This document shows, piece by piece, positions 49,546 to 60,958 of a DNA stretch of 64,000 nt. Source of the stretch: Phragmites australis (taxonomy: Eukaryota > Streptophyta > Magnoliopsida > Poales > Poaceae); NCBI RefSeq assembly GCF_958298935.1, contig NC_084939.1, positions 5,719,501 through 5,783,500 of the forward strand. Reading direction: 5' to 3'. Each line of letters begins with the position of its first letter. The stretch's first letter is position 1. The notes under the pieces are model-generated. The model was given only the letters and a program-made list of their open reading frames with translations. It was not told where the DNA came from and ran no database searches. The translations under genes and the position numbers were made by a program.

Positions 49546-49760
49546 TTTTTTTTTTCTCGAACTCGCAGGAGAGCTGTGCATCATTATATTAAGGAGGAGG
49601 AAAAAGTCCAAAGTGGACCAAATACAAACGCATACACATAACTTAAACACAACACAACTTTTGTACCAGCCATACACCACAACTTGGCCTCATCTTGAAT
49701 ATCTTGTAGGATGGAACATGTACTTGGTGGTTGTGGAAGCATAGGAATGGGTGAGAATGT
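49546..49760 (-). mobile_element. LINE 3'-end fragment
   Basis: A T run (49547-49556) is followed by CTCGAACTCGCAGGAGAGCT and ATCATTATATTAAGGAGGAG. In minus orientation this is the familiar untranslated 3' end plus poly(A) of grass LINEs. Only the tail is present, as expected from 5' truncation. Confidence 0.6.
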
Positions 49761-50481
49761 TTTTTTCTCACAGCAAATGCTATATCTGACAAGGTTCACA
49801 GTGTCGAAGTAGGATCAGTTCCTCTAGTAAAACAATAGTAATTGTGAAAAATATGAATGGTGATGGATATTTATCTTTTGCAATAAATCTGACAGCAAGA
49901 GGCCTAATACCATATGGTTACTATCTATTTTCCGGCTGATGATAAAAGATAGAGGTATATAAATTCAAGAATCTTCCAAAAAAAAAGAAACTTCACATGT
50001 GCTATTCAGTTTTAACATATTCCTAAATTGACCAATTTTCAGAAAACCTGGTCCTGTTGAGCATAGCCAGTAATCAGATTGCAAGCTAGCTATCTAGCCT
50101 GAAAATGGTACACTAACTACACAGTCACACTAGTCACTGGCTCAGTTCTGCCTGAAACAAGTGTTAGTTGTCTCTGAAACTAATCATTTTGACAGGATGG
50201 GCACGGCGATCGGAGGGCACCAGATCCAAGAAATGAGTGGTCCTACGACTAACTAAAAGAATGCTGAGAAGAGAAAACGCCTAAAAAGAAACGATTAAGA
50301 ACAGGGCAACTTGTGCTTTGTGAAACCCTACAAGATCACCATGGGAGACAGACCACATGAGCTCAAGTGTTGCCCTCCTTTGATCAGCCTAAGCCTCACA
50401 TGGTGCAATGCCCTTAAACAAACCCCTCTTTACCCCTAACCAAGGAGGGCCACTAAACTAGGCTCCTGAATCCTCCCTCCA

Positions 50482-50566
50482 AGAAGCTGCGCATGATCTA
50501 TGTACATGGAATTCTTTGATCTTCCATTAATCTTGCACAGCATGGTGTGATCATGCTGCTAGCTCA
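50482..50566 (+). ncRNA. miR167-like hairpin
   Basis: The 5' arm holds AGAAGCTGCGCATGATCTA (50482-50500). This is the mature miR167 sequence with two central bases (CA) missing and one changed first base. The 3' arm GATCATGCTGCTAGCT (50549-50564) pairs with it. GCATGATC/GATCATGC is perfect, and AGCTGC pairs with GC.AGCT around a single unpaired T. The loop is about 48 bases. This geometry and the position of the miRNA in the 5' arm are those of MIR167 precursors. The deletion suggests a decayed or diverged copy. On the minus strand the same bases would be a miR167-complementary site with a central gap. Confidence 0.45.
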
Positions 50567-50693
50567 CATAACCGTCTTGTGCACACCCCGTGCCGACCAA
50601 TCTTCAGTTGGAGATTTCATGATCTGGTGCAGCATCTGCGATAAATTTTTCTTCAATCTAGAAAAATAATAAAGCCAGATGCCTGCTGAGATT

Positions 50694-50967
50694 CTAACTG
50701 CCTCCTCCTTGCTTCTGCTGCTCCTGATGATGCCTTGCGATTTGTGTGTTCTGCTGCATCTCTGCAGATAGCACATATGTTCAGGTGGGTGAGGAAGATA
50801 GAGGAGAATCCTTTGACCTGAAAATTTGTGTTCAACTGATCAAGGCTTGAAGAGTATGCTCTGAAGTTGTTCTTGATCTGGATTCCTGCAGTGCTAAATG
50901 CGCGACAATAATAGTTGTGCGCACTAGGCTGGAAGCTTGGAGCAGCATGCAGCTGCTCATACATATG
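50694..50967 (-). pseudogene. two orphan terminal exons of an unrecognised gene
   Basis: Minus-strand exons 50967-50818 and 50759-50694 join in phase 0 through a GT-AG intron (CAG|GTCAAAG to CTGCAGAG|ATG). They encode 71 residues: a HMYEQLHAAPSFQPSAHNYYC stretch, a middle with QIKNNFRAYSSSLDQLNTNFQ, and a Gln/His-rich end (MQQNTQIARHHQEQQKQGGGS) with a stop. An acceptor-like TCTAG precedes the first exon, but no upstream exon was seen. It could be the 3' end of a transcription-factor-like gene whose body is lost or lies outside the window. The family was not recognised. Confidence 0.4.
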
Positions 50968-50971
50968 CTAG

Positions 50972-52323
50972 AGCGATGTGCGTTGGAACAAAAGATCAGG
51001 TGCTTGTTTAGTCTGTGCCGTGTGCCTACAATATTCGAAGTGCTTTTTAGACGATGTTTTTAGTTACATTCAAACTAATCAAAATGACACCGTGTTTTGT
51101 GACGAACGGTACTACCCGAGTCCTACTAACTGCATGTTAGCTGTAGTATCTGCTGGCTTAATTTACGAGATCTCACCCAACAGCCCTTCAGTTGTCAAAC
51201 TTCAAAGATGACTATGATAACCAACTGCACAACATCAAACAATACGCAAGGTAACATTTTAATAGTGCAGTCATAGGGACACTATGGTAGAAAATTCCGA
51301 GATCCACGCGAAAACCACAATTCGTAGCTGTTAATTTTTCTTTTGAGGGGCAATATGTAGCTGTTGGTGTGATGGGCTTGAGTACTACTCGGATATTAGA
51401 TCCTGAGGCTTGAATTTGTCCACGAGCTCAAGCTTGAGCTCTGCTGTGGCCTCTTGGCGTGAGGAGAGCTATGTGCTCCATCGAGACTCTGGGGCTGAGC
51501 TTCACGATGATGTTGAACAACTTGTAATCCTGTGGTGGCTTAGCTTGGTAGTTAGTTTAGGCGTTAGCATTTGCTCCTGGTTTTTCGTTTGTCAGTTGAC
51601 TCCGTCAGCTCGCGCCTCTGTTTTCGACACGGGCAGGCAGTGAGTCCGAGTCGCGCGTGGCACTAGCTGGACGTGCGAGGATGGCGCATGTCGCAGCGGC
51701 TCATGGACCTCTCTTAGGAGGCCACGATCTCCTAATTGTATTGCTTTAAGTACCGATTAAATGAAGAAAACGCTGCGCAATCTGTTCGTCGTGTGTGTGC
51801 CGGATTTTCGTCAGAGAGGAAGTGAGCGCTGTGTGCCAGCAATTTGGAGAGCGAGTGAGCAATCGATTTTATCCCCAACAGATGAAAGATACTAGGCAGG
51901 ACGGTGCAAATGGCCTCTGTCTGGGTCGCTGCGCACACGGTTTGAAACTCGGCAACTAGGCATGCATGCTTGCATTCCTCGTATGTCATTTTGGGCTGTA
52001 CATACATGCATGATTCGGGTCAGCCGGCAAAGCAGCGTCACCAACCCAGCGGCGAGGTCGAGCACCGTCACCCAAGAGGAAACCCCAACCTAGAAATCGC
52101 AGGCAAACGGGAGCAGCGCGTGCCGGCGGAGCGCGCTGGACGTAGGAGGCAGCGGAGACGTCGAAGTCGAAGCCTTTCCATGCGGCGGGGCGGTAGCGGG
52201 AGCGGCGAGGAGAGGTGAGGCGGGGGACGAAGCAGTCTATCTGAGTCGAAAGGACATGGGCTTGAGGCCTTAGGCCAGCGTAATGTTTGAGCCCTATTCT
52301 GGATAACGTTGATCACCGGCTGC
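50972..52323. other. unassigned stretch left of the LINE
   Basis: Moderately GC-rich from 51640 to 52230, with open frames on both strands (for example an Arg-rich one at 51970-52218). No family was recognised, and no terminal repeats were found. Confidence 0.4.
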
Positions 52324-52333
52324 AATGAAAAAA

Positions 52334-55105
52334 GTTTTTTTCTTGAGAACGTGCCTTAGCGTGTTTTTTCATTAAGAGAAATAAGCGAAGAGGAAACGCG
52401 TACAAGCGACCTTATCGCCGCGTCCGTGCCCGACGGTGCGGCTGAGGAAAACGTTTAGCGATTACATGTAGGAAGAAGAATGACCAACAAGGACAAAACA
52501 AAACACAAAAGCTAAGCCTGCAGGAGCTCTAGCAAGGGACCTGCTCCTGGCTCGCACCCAGCAGCGCCCCACGTCCATGATCACCATGCTCAAGACACCT
52601 AGCAAGGTCGCTGTATCATTGAAAACTCGTTGATTTTGCTCCTTCCAGATGCATCAGCTGCCAAGAACGAAGAGGGAATCAAATCCATGCCTAGTTTCCT
52701 TAGGGAGCGGCTTGCGATTTGGGAGCTACCATTCCACAAGGTCCATGTCAGCTTGCGGAGTGGAACGATGAAGATTTGTCGGCTGCAGAAGGTGAAACCA
52801 AACCTCCCAACTGTAAACACAGCTGAGAATCAGGTGTTGGATGGTTTTCGGCACCTAGTGACATAGGAAGCAAGGGCCTCCATTCCTCAAATTGTGCCTC
52901 TGCAGTCGATCGTTCGTCCACCAGCAGCCAAAGAGCGCCAACGAAGAGAAAAACTTGCATTTTACCAGCGCCTTCGTCTTCCATGTTTAGCCCTGGAAGC
53001 TCCGTTTGTCCATGGAAGAAAGCTCTATATGTTGAAGATGATGAGTACCACTGATCGGTCAACCATTTCCAAATAAACCTGTCCAGAGCATCGAACAATT
53101 GGACATGTTCTACGACATCCCAGACTCGGAGATACTCAATCAGAATAACCATCGTTAGGGATCCTTTGATGTCCCACACCCACTGTCGATTGCACAAAGC
53201 GTTAGCCACCAGGCATGTATGCGAGGTGCATTTACCCACAGCTTGGAACATATTAGGCGGCATTTGTTGGATAGAAGAACCAGACAACCATCTATTGTCC
53301 AGAACAAGGCCATGGATCATTTGCCAATTTCAACTGAGAAAGATGCATCGAACATTGCACGAATGATGTGTTCAATTCTGGATGGCAAGGAAACCCAAGT
53401 TCTCATATCGTCCACTCGGCGTAGCCATTCCCAACGGAGGCGGAGTGCAAAGCCTAAACATGAGAGGTTGAGTAGCCCCAAACTGCCAAGCGACATCTGT
53501 CGGCAAACACACAGCTAGGACACCAGGCAGTGGCCACCGGACACCATGTGCGTGCCACACCAAAGGAACACATGTAAGAGCTTGTCAATAGCTTCAAGTG
53601 CCCATGTCGGTAGGCAAGTTACGATGGATATGTAGATAGGAATCGTTGTAAGAGTCACCTTGGTGAGAACAACGCGACCGGCTGTGGTGAGCATGCTCGA
53701 TTTCCATGTTGGCAACCTATCAGCCACGGCGTCCACGAGGGGCTGGACGTTGCATTTCCACGGCTTTGTCAACGGTAAAGGGATTCCAAGATACTTAACC
53801 GGGAACGTGGCGACCTGGCAAGGGAAAAGACAGTTTGTAGTCATGATATCCTCCTCCTGGCATTGAATCGGTGATAATTGATATTTGTTTAAATTATTGT
53901 AGAGGTCTGATGCTGCCGCGAATGCATCAAGCATGGCCTTGATGAGCACTAGGTCCTGCATGCACGGTGAGAGGAAGATCACCAAGTCATCAGCATAAAG
54001 CGAATCTCTACTCTTGATCCTGGCCACCTGTAGATCGTTGAACAACATAAGCCTATCAGCTTTTAATATCAAGGCGTTCAGGGCTTCCATCACAAGGACG
54101 AACAAAATCGACTGCAAAGGGTCACCCTGGCGGAGTCCCCTTGCATGACAAATTCTTCGTCCAGGTCGACCATTGAGAAGGATTCTAGTGCTTGACATGG
54201 ATAGTAGAATAGCAATCCAATTGATCCATCGGCGCAAGAAACCAAGGTGACAGAGCATGTCGAAGAGGAACACCCAAGAAATAATGTCAAAGGTTTTCGC
54301 AATTTCAACCTTCAAAAGTAGGCTCAATCGCCTTTTTGGTGCAACAATCGTGCCCATAAATGAATGGCTATGAAATTGTCATGAATATAGCGACCCTTAA
54401 TGAACGCATATTGATTCAGAAGCACCAGATCCTGAAGCTGCGGCGCCAGGCGCCCAACGAGTTCCTTGGTGAACAACTTGCTAAAACTATGGATTAAACT
54501 GATCAGGCGATAATCTTTGATTTCCTGAGGTTCAATCTTCTTTCTAAGTAAAATCATGAGGGACTGATTGACAAGGCTAAAACTCATGTTGTCTAGCGTC
54601 CAAATGGCATTAAAGGACCTAATGATATCTGGCTTGATTACTTCCCAAGCCATTTTGTAGAAAAGACCTAAGAAACCGTCAGGTCCCAAAGCCTTTTTCA
54701 CTAGGATTTCTTGGATGGTCTTCCATATCTCCTCCTCAGAGAAACAAAAGTCAAGCTTGGTGAGGTTTAGGATGTGATGTCCAGAGATTGTGAGTCAAGT
54801 GTTAGCGACCTCCCCTCATAGGAGCCAAGGACCTCATTGAAGTAGTTAAACACTATGGCTACCTTGTCATCCTTGTTCACCATTGTTAGGCTGTGAACTT
54901 GCAGCGACTCAATGTAGTTCTTGCGCCTATGGTGGCATGCCTGTAGTTGGAAGAACCTTGTGCTGGCATCACCCTTGGATAGCCATAAGATGTGAGAACG
55001 TTGGCGAGCAATGGTACACGCCAAGGAAGCCAGACCCATGCACTTGTACTTGAGCTCCTTCCGCAGTTCATGTTCTTTTGGTGAGAGTTTTATGATGTCT
55101 CAAAA
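52334..55105 (-). mobile_element. 5'-truncated LINE with 10-bp target-site duplication
   Basis: Reading on the minus strand from 55100: KLSPKEHELRKELKYKCMGLASLAC..WLSKGDASTRFF, then RT blocks ALGPDGFLGLFYKMAW, DYRLISLIHSFSKLFTKELVGRL, NQYAFIKGRYIHDNF, RGLRQGDPLQSILFVLVMEAL and the catalytic YADD (SLYADDLVIFLSP, near 53985). These are followed by FPVKYLGIPLPLTK, KLLHVFLWCG and a decayed zinc-binding tail (52750-53320). The endonuclease and ORF1 are missing. Frames are broken near 54330 and 54720. AATGAAAAAA flanks both ends (52324-52333 and 55106-55115). A T run at the left is the poly(A) tail. Confidence 0.92.
53515..54701 (-). pseudogene. LINE reverse transcriptase domain, frameshifted
   Basis: Two overlapping minus-strand frames (54701-54324 and 54357-53515) cover the RT fingers and palm. 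The frameshift at about 54330-54357 separates HLWARLLHQKGD from the RLSLLLKVEIAKTFDIISW block. The usual LKxDxxKAFD aspartate is changed to E-I-A-K in this copy, so a catalytic Asp is lost as well. YADD remains intact. Confidence 0.88.
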
Positions 55106-55115
55106 AATGAAAAAA

Positions 55116-55882
55116 TGTTTTGAACAAAATTGAAAGGTTAAGTTCCTTACAATATAAAAATAAAAGAGCACATGTTTTGAATCACTGCAGTCAAACAACC
55201 TTAATTTAGTCACCGAACCTTTTTAATTCACTTTGAGGCAGATCGTCCAAGATGCATAAGTTTATAGTCTTAAAAAGTGGTTTAATAATAATATAGTTTT
55301 GAGACATTTTCAAAAACATATTGCAATATAAATTAGGGGTGTAAATTGATGAACCTAGATGTACCTACCAACCCTCTTTAGTTCAATCAATAACACTAAT
55401 TTTTTGAAAAAATTGCTCAATTTAAGAAAAATAGTGTTATTTGTTGACCTAAAGAGAATCGCTGGATACTCTTAGGTTAATTAATTTACATCCCTAATAT
55501 AAATTACTGGAGGGAAAATTCTTGATTCCAAATTACCTCATATTTTGGGGTCAAATAAACGATGATGGTCATCCGCAGGGGCAGATCCAGAGGAGGAATC
55601 CCCCTACTGGCTACCACTCCTCTATAAGCCCCCCAGCCCCCTTCACCATTTTTTATAAGAGAATAAAGAAAAGAAGAGGAAGATAAGGTGGATGAGGAGG
55701 TAGAATATCAACCCTTCCATAACTTCGTTGTGTCCGCTACTAAGTTATCGGCAAGGCCAACAATGGCGGTCGATAGGAGCTTGATACCACCCAGGCAAAG
55801 CAACAATAGAAGTAAACTAGAGGGGGTGTAAAGATGAATGGTAGCAGCTAGGTCTGTAATCTACAGGTTTGTTTGGAATGTA
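55116..55882. other. unassigned stretch between LINE and MITE
   Basis: AT-rich, with no coding frame and no recognised repeat ends. Confidence 0.45.
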
Positions 55883-56139
55883 CTCTCACTAGTTAAAAAT
55901 ATTTGATGTTTTTAATATTTTATAGTCTTCGACGTACAACTTTAACTACTATTTTCTGTTAGAATATAGTTATAATATCTAATAAAAATGTAATGTTATG
56001 AAAGTATTTTCAAGATAAATTTATATGTAAATTTTTATATTTTTAAAGTAAATATTTTTAAAATTATTAATGATCAAGTCTTAAAAGTTTAATCAGATCT
56101 TGATCAAAATGTCAAATATTTAGGGTAGGAGGGAGGAAG
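55883..56139. mobile_element. Stowaway-like MITE upstream of the rubredoxin gene
   Basis: TA flanks (55881-55882 and 56140-56141). The right end GGGTAGGAGGGAGGAAG is the complement type of CTCCCTCC. The interior matches the MITE at 43308-43554 in the same orientation. It sits about 480 bp before the ATG of the rubredoxin gene, so it may overlap its promoter. Confidence 0.7.
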
Positions 56140-56620
56140 TAGTTATTTACGTTCATATAAATATACTGAAAACAGTTCAATTCTTGGGGAAAGACGGAAA
56201 ACAGGTTCCCGCGTCTGAATGGGTCCCCAACGACGACAGAACAGAACGACCATTTGGCACCTTTTAGGCTTGTGGAGAGCTCACCTGACAGCACGCCAGG
56301 TGGCAAGGGCGTTCAGAGGAAAGGGATAGCGAGCGAAGGGTCACTCTGGACGCCACGCAGCTTCCACACTGCCCTCACCTCCTCTCAGCCCAGCTCCACT
56401 TCACCACGCGCCTCGCGCACACCAAAAAGGCAAGCTTGCAAGCTGCCACCAATCACCTCTCCATCGATCCCTCTTATCTCCTCCAGCTCCCTCATCTGTT
56501 ATCGCTCTGCTCCGGTGCTCGCCGCGTCCACGTCCAGCTCTCGTGCTCTGCCGCGTCCTCGTCCCTGGCTTAGCGTGCTGGTTCCTGCACGCGTCAGCGG
56601 GGACTTTGCAGCCTGCAGCG

Positions 56621-57689
56621 ATGGCCCTGCAGGCTCCGACGTCGTCTCTGCTGCGCGCGCCGGCGAGGACGCCGTCGTCGGACCGGCACGCGCTCCCCCG
56701 GCCGTCGTTCTGCGCGCCGTGGTCGGTGCGGGTGCCGGCGCCGGCGCGCCGGCCGGTCGCCAGGTCGGCCACGGCGGCGCGGATCACGATGCGCGTCGCG
56801 TCCAAGCAGGCCTACATCTGCCGCGACTGCGGGTGAGTTGCTCGCTCGCTTCTGGTGGTCAGGCCGCGCGTGGCGTCGTGTGCCTGTGGCTTATCTGCCT
56901 CTGCTTGTGCTGCAGCTACATATACAACGACAGGACTCCGTTTGAGAAGCTGCCTGACAAGTATTTCTGCCCTGGTGAGAACGAACAGATTCCCTGACAA
57001 GTATGCTGTTGTTCAGCATCTTGATTTCATTTGGTGCCTCATTTGCATTGTGCCACGCCGGTATTGTTGGTTACAAAGAGTTTGCAAGATGGTAGATTCT
57101 TGCACATCCTAAGGTATGTATGACAGTGAGAAACTGTTTGCATCGCTCCTTGGTTTTGCATGATCATGGCGACAGTTTGGAGAATCACACGCATGCTCTG
57201 GTTCCGGACAAACACAAACTTTGTTAGCATACATTGTAGTGTTATTAGTTATGAATGAGAATGACTGGCCACATGAACATGATACTCCTTTCCTCTTCAC
57301 TGAAGATGGCTCTCCACTGTTGTTTGCCAATGCAGTTTGTGGAGCTCCGAAGAGAAGGTTTAAGCCGTACCAACCGGCGGTGTCCAAGAACGCGAACTCC
57401 ACCGACGTCCGGAAGTCGAGGAAGGAGCAGCTGAAGAAGGACGAAGCCATAGGGTAATTCACCAAGCTTCAAAAATACTAAAGAAGACATTGCACAACAC
57501 TAAACTTCTCATATACGCATTCATCAGCATTGTGCAGTCGTTAGTTTCTTGGTATAAGATTTAATTAACGAAATTAACACAAATTTTGCCAATTACATAA
57601 TTTGCAGGCAAGCCTTGCCGATCGCTGTCGTCGTCGGGATCATTGCCCTGGCCGGCCTGTACTTCTACCTAAACAATGCCTACAACTAG
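56621..57689 (+). CDS. RBD1: chloroplast rubredoxin-family protein (RBD1-like)
   Basis: The plant RBD1 family binds iron through four cysteines, is anchored in the thylakoid membrane and is needed for photosystem II assembly. Exons are 56621-56832, 56916-56974, 57336-57453 and 57608-57689, all GT-AG and in phase, giving 156 residues. Residues 1-55 are Ala/Arg/Ser/Pro-rich with no acidic run, as in a chloroplast transit peptide. The rubredoxin knuckles are CRDC (67-70) and CPVC (89-92), with YIYNDRTPFEKLPDKYF between them. A Lys/Arg-rich linker (RKSRKEQLKKDEA) leads to one membrane segment at about 134-152 (PIAVVVGIIALAGLYFYLN). The ATG follows GCAGCG and is the first to give a transit peptide. 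No TATA box was seen upstream. The gene looks intact. The symbol is given by family resemblance. Confidence 0.93.
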
Positions 57690-58245
57690 ATGAAGGAGCA
57701 TGAGAAAGATCCGCGCATTTGGCGCAGGGAACGGGATTCGTTCCATTTCGCCGTTCTTTTTGTCTTTCCAAATGTGTTGTCATGCTACATACTACTAGGG
57801 CTCCAAGACTGTTATACAAGTTAATCTTGAAATACTACTACATTACTGAGCTGACAGCTGATTTTAAGTGTTTTGCCTAGGTTCCAGTTTTTTTGTTGGG
57901 GGTGTTGACTGCCAGTAGTTCATCTGTGGGCTAAACAAGTCTCACCAAGCCTTCCCGCCCACAGTGTATCTCGTTCAAAAGTTTTCCGAGCTTTATCTCC
58001 TCAGCTGTACGCCAGCGTCAAATGAGCCCAATGCTATTTAAAAACGGAAAGAAAAGTAGAGAAAAAAATAACTCTAGACAAATTAGACGTCCCTCTGCTT
58101 TAGAGCCAATCTGCGCTATTTAACGCGATGTAACTTAAATAAATATTTAATGTGCCGGCCAATCAGGTGAAAATCACATATTATAAAATAGGAAAACTGG
58201 AAACAGTAAAATCCTTAATATAAAATTGAAAATCACACATTATAA
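57690..58245. other. 3' flank of the rubredoxin gene
   Basis: Likely 3' untranslated region to about 57850. The rest has no gene, and AT-rich repeats begin near 58160. Confidence 0.5.
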
Positions 58246-58277
58246 ACATAGAAAAACGGATAAGAGCAAGATCTTTG

Positions 58278-58375
<98 letters not shown>

Positions 58376-58493
58376 CTCATATTTAACACCAAGTGCGTTA
58401 AATTAAGATTTTTCGTTCGTCGGTTTTCCGATTTTAAAATATATGTTTTTCTATTTTGTAACAAAGATCTTGCTCTTATCCGTTTTTCTATGT
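58246..58493. repeat. 35-bp perfect inverted repeat around a TA microsatellite
   Basis: 58246-58280 and 58459-58493 are exact complements over 35 bases (core GATAAGAGCAAGATCTTTG). Between them are (TA)n (58279-58374) and a short unique stretch containing TTAACACCAAGTGCGTTAA. It is probably a small foldback element or MITE that landed in, or created, the TA tract. Confidence 0.9.
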
Positions 58494-58499
58494 ATATAT

Positions 58500-59040
58500 A
58501 CGGCGAGGCTATTCTGCACCTATGCGTAGTTGCTATTCGCACTGCGCATATCCCTCAGTTACAATCCGGAACACTGTGACTTACAATTTGTTAGGTACAC
58601 CAGTTACAACTTCACGTTCAGAAATGCATAATTGCAACACGAGAAGCTAACATTGTGAGTTACAACTTGTTATTCGCATTGCGCACATCCTCCAGTTACA
58701 ACTCGAAACAGTATGAGTTACAACTTGTTAGGTAGAACAGTTACAACTTCACGTCCAGAAATGCATAATTGCAACACGAGAAGCTAACACTGTGAGTTAC
58801 AACTTGTTATTCGTACTGCGCACATTCTACAGTTACAACTCGAAATACTGTGAGTTACAACTTGTTAGGTAGACCAGTTACAACTTTACGTCCATAAATA
58901 CATAATTACAACACGAAAAGCTAACACTGTGAGTTACAACCCAAAACATTGTGAGTTGTAACTTATGAGGTGTGCGCAGACATGAACTACAGTGACCATA
59001 CCTGCAGAATATACATACAGTGTGTATATATATATATATA
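58500..59040. repeat. 137-bp minisatellite in a TA-flanked element
   Basis: About three copies of a 137-bp unit begin at 58532, 58669 and 58806. Each contains AT.CGCA.TGCGCA, several GTTACAACT motifs and CATAATTGCAACACGA. The array is framed by GGCGAGGCTATTCTGCAC (58502) and its partial complement CCTGCAGAATATACAT (near 59001), with TATATA on both outer sides. This suggests a transposed unit with a minisatellite core. Confidence 0.8.
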
Positions 59041-59344
59041 ATTGGATCGAGTAAGCATTGATGCTTCATGAATAATGAGACATTTATAATTGTAAGTATT
59101 GAGCTGGATGAGCCGGCTAGTTGCCTCTAAAATCTGAAGCTGACAAAGAAAAGCAAGCGGTTTCACTTATTCTTCAAGCATCCCTAAGACTTCAATCTGA
59201 AATAAGACTGATTACAAATATTTTATTTAAATTGTGCTGCCAATCTCAAACTCTAGACCTCTATGTCAGATACCATATTAAGTTGCATTCACTAGCTTGT
59301 TGCCTCCAAAGTACAATTCACTTTAATAGCATCTAGGTCCTTAG
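59041..59344. other. unassigned short stretch
   Basis: No gene or clear repeat boundary was seen. Confidence 0.4.
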
Positions 59345-60836
59345 GTAAGTGGTAAGTATTTCGATGATTAATGATAATTATATCATTATGTCTAACAAAT
59401 TTGCTTTGAAGAGCAATTAAAAATTTAGTTCATAATATTGTTAGATGATCTTGGTCCCTTAATTGATTGGATGAGCGATCAAAGGATATGAACGCTAAGA
59501 TTAAAGACCTTCTAGTTCTAAATGTCACAAGAATATGAAAGGCACTTAAAGTATCATATGATCTTTTTTCGTTCTTTGACCGTACTATAAATAGGGACTA
59601 AGAGTAGTAGCTTGATCTAGTTATGTCTAATTTTTCTTGGATGCACACTTATGAAATTCTAGCACTAGATAGCTCAGAGAAGCCTATGGATGAGTTGAAG
59701 TTAGAACTTAAAGAGGTTTGAATTGGACAAGTTTTGAAAATTTTCTATACGCCAGATGATCCGACGCTAAAGCGTTGTACATGTTAGAGCTTTTATCTCG
59801 GCGCTCTTGTACATGCTAGATGATCCGATGAAGTGATGTTGGCTACACCGGAATATTTTTCAGAAGAAGAAAATCATATTTGTACACATCGGATGATCTG
59901 GCGTATACACCGGATGCTTCATCGGAGTGAAGTCCAGAAGATTTTCTGATCACTAGAAAATAGACTTATTCACGCCGAATGGTCTGGCGTATACATCGGA
60001 GGCTTCACTGAAGCATTTGGTGCAGTAATGGCTAGTAACATCTAGTTTTGGGTGGACGATACACGCTGCATGGTCTGACATTTAGAACCTGTGCATGACG
60101 GATCATCCGACGTTCACGAAAACTGTGGGTGGTTGGGCACCGGTTAGTTTTGGACCTCTAGCCTATATATACATCCCCTCATTTCGTCTCCCTGGTGATT
60201 TTTGCCATTCAGATGATCTGAAACACTTAGTGCGATATCAAGAGGCAAGGGAGTGCACTAGAGTGATTTGCAAAGGTCTTAATTGAAGATTAAGGGCATC
60301 ATTAGTACAAGGAGAGTAGCAAGTGTGCATCTAGCTATAGTTTAGGCTTGATTTGAGTTAAGTGAAGCTATTGTATTATTACTCTTGGTGGTTGGCAACA
60401 CCTAGCCAGTCTTGATGATTGGAGGTATCTTGGTGAGCTCTTCAAGTTCTTGTGAGAGCCCCAAGAAGAAGTTTTGTTCTTGGTTTGAAGCCTGCTAATC
60501 CGGAGATAGAGAGGTGGCTATCACTAGAGAGCACTTGAGTCTTGGTGGCTTAGGGGAGCGATGCCCTTAGTGGATGCTCTAACAAGGATAAGGGGGAGTG
60601 TCAACTCTTCGAGACCTCGGAAAAAAATTTGGTGTCTTCTTACCTATCTCTTTACTCTCATGTATTTACTTTGAGCATTTACTTTCTTACAAGTAAAAAC
60701 TCCATCTAGTTTGGTCTTTGTAGTCGATTTTCTCTATCTAGGCTGAGATTATTTACTTTTTCTAGATTTCATTTGAAAAAATTTAATTAAGGTCCAATTC
60801 ACCTCCTCTTAGACCATTTGATCCTTTTAACTTCAA
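59345..60836 (+). mobile_element. Sirevirus-like (copia) LTR, solo or orphan
   Basis: The left part has TTCGATGATTAATGATAATTATATCATTATGTCTAAC, typical of the beginning of such LTRs. The middle has repeated GGATGATC.GGCGTATACACCGGATG motifs. A TATA box CTATATATACATCCCC lies at about 60163. The end (TTCACCTCCTCTTAGACCATTTGATCCTTTTAAC) is the well-known LTR 3' end of these elements. No primer-binding site or pol follows. The left limit is approximate. Confidence 0.65.
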
Positions 60837-60958
60837 CAACTACGTGAAAAACGGACAAAGGAGACACGATTTAGTGACGGGTCATTATATAACCCGTCAC
60901 TTATATAGCCTCGGGCCGGGATAGGGTATAGACCTGTCACTGATTGTAGGTCATAGGT
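60837..60958 (+). mobile_element. CACTA left end, cut off by a retrotransposon
   Basis: CAACTACGTGAAAAACGG (a one-base variant of the CACTACGTGAAAAA end at 4610) is followed by GTGACGGGTCATTATA and ATAACCCGTCACTTA subterminal repeats. The element is interrupted at 60959. Confidence 0.75.
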
